Assembly: GCA_002309195.1 (NCBI GenBank)
Contig: DBWY01000002.1
Span: 1-41,403, forward strand
Length of the DNA stretch: 41,403 bases
Direction of reading: 5' to 3'
Source: Treponema sp. UBA1226
GTDB lineage: Bacteria; Spirochaetota; Spirochaetia; Treponematales; Treponemataceae
Positions 39,105 through 41,403 of this stretch are shown here, piece by piece. The notes beneath the pieces are model-generated. The model saw only the letters and a program-made list of their open reading frames with translations. It made no database searches and was not told where the DNA came from. Both the position numbers and the translations under genes were made by a program. Every line of letters starts with the position of its first letter. The first letter of the stretch is position 1.

Positions 39105-39383
39105 TTGGCTAGAAATCAAACATCAGCTCAGAAAGCTTTTAAACAGAGCGAAGCAAGAAGATTACACAACAAAGCTATCAAGAGTGAATGCCATACATTT
39201 GCAAGACAGTTTGTAGAAGCTTGTCAGGCAAAAGATCAGGCTGCAGCTCAGGCTAAGTTAAAGACTCTTGTAAGCACATTAGATTCTGCACGCAGCAAGG
39301 GTGTTTTAACACGCAATGCTGTTTCTCGCAAGAAGTCTCGTATGACAAAGCTTTACAATGTGACTTTTACAGTTGCAAAATAA
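39105..39383 (+). CDS. rpsT: Ribosomal protein bS20, TTG start
   Basis: A 92-residue protein matching bS20 throughout: the N-terminal MARNQTSAQKAFKQSEARR (translated), KAIKSECHTFARQFVEAC and a C-terminal SRMTKLYNV segment with the conserved basic RNTVSRKKSR-type helix (here NAVSRKKSR). It binds 16S rRNA helices in the 30S body. Translation starts at TTG with GGGGG seven bases upstream; there is no in-frame ATG that fits. In E. coli the rpsT start is also UUG and the gene is regulated by its own product at translation, so the same may hold here. Confidence 0.96.
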   Translation: MARNQTSAQKAFKQSEARRLHNKAIKSECHTFARQFVEACQAKDQAAAQAKLKTLVSTLDSARSKGVLTRNAVSRKKSRMTKLYNVTFTVAK

Positions 39384-39388
39384 CTTAT

Positions 39389-39446
39389 GATAATGCACTG
39401 TATAAGATGTAATTTCTGTTTGCATCTTATACATAGTGCCGTTATC
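39389..39446 (+). promoter_or_regulatory. Twenty-base-pair RNA hairpin between rpsT and the HU gene
   Basis: Positions 39389-39409 pair with 39423-39446: ten continuous pairs next to the 13-base loop, a two-base bulge, five pairs, a small internal loop and five more pairs. No T-run follows, so it is not a typical terminator. It could be an RNase III processing site, an mRNA stabiliser or a regulatory element. Confidence 0.8.
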
Positions 39447-39467
39447 GGCTTTTACGGAGTATTTAAG

Positions 39468-39788
39468 ATGGCAGATAACAAACTGACTAAAATCGATTTG
39501 GTAGAATCTGTATATCTTAATACAAAGCTGGAAAAGCAGCAGATTCAGGTAATTGTTGACAATTTACTTGAACAGATTAAATTATCATTAGAAAATGGTA
39601 ATACAATTGAACTTAGGGGTTTCGGAACTTTCGAAAAAAGACTTAGAAAGGGGCGCTCAAAAGCCAGAAATCCTAAGACCGGGGAGATACTTTCTGTAGA
39701 GCCGCATTATGTGGCAGTTTTCAGATCAGGGAAAGAATTAAAACAGGCTTTATGGAATCTTCCTGTAGAAAGCGATAATTCTAAATAA
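39468..39788 (+). CDS. HU/IHF-family DNA-binding protein
   Basis: A 106-residue histone-like protein. TKIDLVESVYLNTKLEKQQIQ forms the N-terminal helices, GNTIELRGFGTFEKRLRKGR the signature strand, and ARNPKTGEILSVEPHYVAVFRSGKELKQAL the DNA-binding arm and closing helix. The Arg-Asn-Pro arm tip (RNPKTGE) is intact, so DNA bending is expected. A ten-residue C-terminal extension is present. ATG 39468 has GGAG eight bases upstream. It is probably co-transcribed with rpsT through a structured spacer. Confidence 0.93.
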   Translation: MADNKLTKIDLVESVYLNTKLEKQQIQVIVDNLLEQIKLSLENGNTIELRGFGTFEKRLRKGRSKARNPKTGEILSVEPHYVAVFRSGKELKQALWNLPVESDNSK

Positions 39789-39812
39789 TCAATTCACCTG
39801 GCAAAAATCAAG

Positions 39813-39875
39813 AGATAAATTTGAGATATTTTTTTATTGCTAAAAATGAATAAAGTGATTACAATAAATTTATCT
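39813..39875. repeat. AT-rich inverted repeat before the bactofilin gene
   Basis: AGATAAATTT (39813-39822) is repeated in inverse as AAATTTATCT (39866-39875). The second copy lies at the predicted transcription start. Ten matching bases in AT-rich DNA could be chance. Confidence 0.35.
39837..39865 (+). promoter_or_regulatory. Bactofilin gene promoter
   Basis: TTGCTA (39837-39842), 17 bases, TACAAT (39860-39865). GGAG (39882-39885) lies 13 bases before the ATG, a long spacing with an intervening T-run. Confidence 0.6.
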
Positions 39876-39898
39876 GATTGTGGAGTACAGTTTTTTTT

Positions 39899-40312
39899 AT
39901 GGAAAATGAAAAAAAGAATTTTACAGTTTTAGGTTCAGAAACAGAATTTGATGGTGTTTTAGAATTTACTGATGATTTAAAAATAAACGGAAGATTTAAC
40001 GGTACGATTATTGCCACTGGCAATCTTGAAATAGATAAAGCTGCTATCTGCACTGTAGACAAGATGGCTGCAAATTCGATTATCATTTCTGGAAATGTAA
40101 CAGGAAATATCGAGGCTGCGGAAAGAGTTGAAATGTGCAATGGAAGCAAAGTAAAAGGAAATGTTACTACTGCAAGATTAAGAATTGCAGATAACGTTGA
40201 CTTTGAAGGACAGGTTACGATGCTTGAAAAAGAGCCTGATGTAGACTTATTTTCTGTAGCATCTGACGAATTTAAACAGTCTTTGATATTAAAATCAGAT
40301 ACTGAAAACTAA
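39899..40312 (+). CDS. Bactofilin
   Basis: A 137-residue cytoskeletal protein with the right-handed beta-helix pattern of bactofilins: FDGVLEFTDDLKINGRFNGTI, GNLEIDKAAICTVDKM, ISGNVTGNIEAAERVEM and GNVTTARLRIADNVDFEGQV. Such proteins polymerise without nucleotide and organise cell-wall or envelope machinery; in helical bacteria they contribute to shape. ATG 39899 is chosen because the family N-terminus begins there. It stands between the HU gene and rho, with its own promoter. Confidence 0.92.
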   Translation: MENEKKNFTVLGSETEFDGVLEFTDDLKINGRFNGTIIATGNLEIDKAAICTVDKMAANSIIISGNVTGNIEAAERVEMCNGSKVKGNVTTARLRIADNVDFEGQVTMLEKEPDVDLFSVASDEFKQSLILKSDTEN

Positions 40313-40435
40313 TTTTTTTTAAGCTACTTAATGTGGGAGTTTTGTAGTTGTTCAGCTTGAATTTAAAAATCTAATCGTTGTTTTTTTTAATCATGTTATT
40401 TTTTTTATTCCTAATCAATATATGGGAGAATTTTT

Positions 40436-41403
40436 ATGGCAGCATTTAAACGCCGTAGTACAAAGAAAGCCGAAGACGAAATTTTGGCTAATGAATCAGA
40501 AGCAGAGGCTTCTGTAGAAACAGCAGGCGCAGAAGAAGCACAGGCTTCAGAAACAGATTCTGGTGACACAGACCAGACAGCAGACTCAGATGACGCAGCA
40601 CCAAAGAAAAGAAGGGCTGTAGTTAAAAAATCAGCCGATCAGGGAAATTTTAAGGCTGGTGCTTCTGGTGGAAGATCATTTACTCCAAAGAAAAGTTTTT
40701 CAAGAAATATTCCGCAGGAAGTTTCTAATACAGAAACTCATCTTCCAGAAAACATGCAGGACTCAGGTACACAGCCTCGCCTGGAAATCAATGAACTTAC
40801 AAAGAAGGGTATGCAGGAGCTTCGTGAACTTGCAATCCAGTACGGATTTACAGCAGACGATCTTGCTCCGATGAAAAAGCAGGATTTGATTTTCGTAATC
40901 CTTAAGGCACATACAGAGCACGGAGGAATTATTTTTGCTTCTGGTGCTCTTGAAATCCTTCCTGACGGTTACGGATTCCTTCGTTCACCGCAGAACTCTT
41001 ATCTTCCTGGCCCAGATGATATTTACATAAGTCCAAGCCAGATAAGACTTTTTAACCTTAAGACAGGTGATACAGTTTACGGACAGACACGTTCTCCAAA
41101 AGAAGGAGAAAAGTTCTTTGCACTTCTTCGCATCGAAACTGTAAACTTTGATGAACCACGTGTTGCACAGACACGCGTTCCATTTGAAAACCTTACTCCG
41201 CTTTATCCGGATGAAAAATTAAAACTTGAAACTGTATCTACAGAAGTTTCTACACGTATTGTTGACCTCTTTGCTCCTATAGGAAAAGGTCAGCGTCTTT
41301 TGATTGTAGCTCCTCCAAAGGCTGGTAAAACAATCCTCATGCAGAAAATTGCAAACGCAATTACTACAAACAATCCTGAAGTTTACCTCATCGTTCTTTT
41401 GAT
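40436..41403 (+). CDS. rho: Transcription termination factor Rho, 3' end outside the window
   Basis: The first 322 codons are visible. Residues 1-110 are an acidic and basic, Ala/Ser/Glu/Lys-rich insertion domain without conserved sequence. From about 115 the standard Rho fold begins: [18 protein letters not shown], the RNA-binding [30 protein letters not shown], then Walker A in [18 protein letters not shown]. The window ends just before the Walker B and R-loop parts. GGGAG lies eight bases before ATG 40436. The 124-base leader before it is AT-rich and may carry regulatory structure, since rho genes are commonly self-regulated. Confidence 0.95.
   Translation, partial: MAAFKRRSTKKAEDEILANESEAEASVETAGAEEAQASETDSGDTDQTADSDDAAPKKRRAVVKKSADQGNFKAGASGGRSFTPKKSFSRNIPQEVSNTETHLPENMQDSGTQPRLEINELTKKGMQELRELAIQYGFTADDLAPMKKQDLIFVILKAHTEHGGIIFASGALEILPDGYGFLRSPQNSYLPGPDDIYISPSQIRLFNLKTGDTVYGQTRSPKEGEKFFALLRIETVNFDEPRVAQTRVPFENLTPLYPDEKLKLETVSTEVSTRIVDLFAPIGKGQRLLIVAPPKAGKTILMQKIANAITTNNPEVYLIVLL

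Overview
The window looks like chromosomal DNA of a spirochaete of the Treponema group. The reasons are a FlaA-type flagellar filament outer-layer protein, a spiro-SPASM-type radical SAM protein, a bactofilin, many TPR proteins, a SpoIIE/STAS/RsbW partner-switching set, moderate to low GC with AT-rich spacers, and two gene blocks that I recall, without being able to check, as also present in T. pallidum (capD/aminotransferase/oxidoreductase genes; amidase/GerMN/flaA). No insertion sequence, prophage or CRISPR array was seen. No gene-free stretch over 300 bases exists; the longest non-protein stretch (about 10956-11449) holds the tmRNA gene.

Layout. 48-2669 (+): a DUF6273-like lipoprotein, a DUF4160/DUF2442 pair and queA. 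2717-8772 (-): a tightly overlapped five-gene operon running from a nucleotide-sugar dehydratase (CapD type) and a DegT aminotransferase into three subunits resembling a molybdenum hydroxylase whose cofactor motifs are eroded. 8917-10955 (+): a secreted protein and an acidic-repeat SPOR protein. 11003-11355 (-): ssrA (tmRNA). 11450-12349 (-): a DUF368 polyprenyl-phosphate translocase. 12415-18091 (-): RsbW-like kinase, STAS protein, SpoIIE phosphatase, ParB-like protein, metallophosphoesterase and a TPR protein with an Mrr-like tail. 18173-21407 (+): two TPR proteins. 21408-24781 (-): xseA-xseB-mutL.

24837-33002 (+) is the most unusual part. It is a chain of overlapping genes: a spiro-SPASM radical SAM protein with an N-terminal nucleotidyltransferase-like domain, a GT2-like protein, an 832-residue SpsF/SpsG/methyltransferase three-domain fusion, an ATP-grasp protein, a cell-wall amidase and a GerMN protein. 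flaA follows directly. I infer a dedicated surface or flagellar glycan pathway. CapD and DegT enzymes elsewhere in the window are the kind of enzymes that make its nucleotide-sugar precursors.

34272-41403: a small alarmone synthetase fused to TPRs, tRNA-Glu, a DinG-like helicase, plsC, a zinc-ribbon gene, rpsT with a TTG start, an HU-type gene, a bactofilin and the first part of rho (cut by the window end).

A recurrent theme is promoters whose -10 box lies about 6-7 bases before the start codon (DUF4160, queA, DUF368, a TPR gene, xseA, spiro-SPASM), which predicts leaderless mRNAs. All functional statements are from reading the sequence and family knowledge; no search was run.
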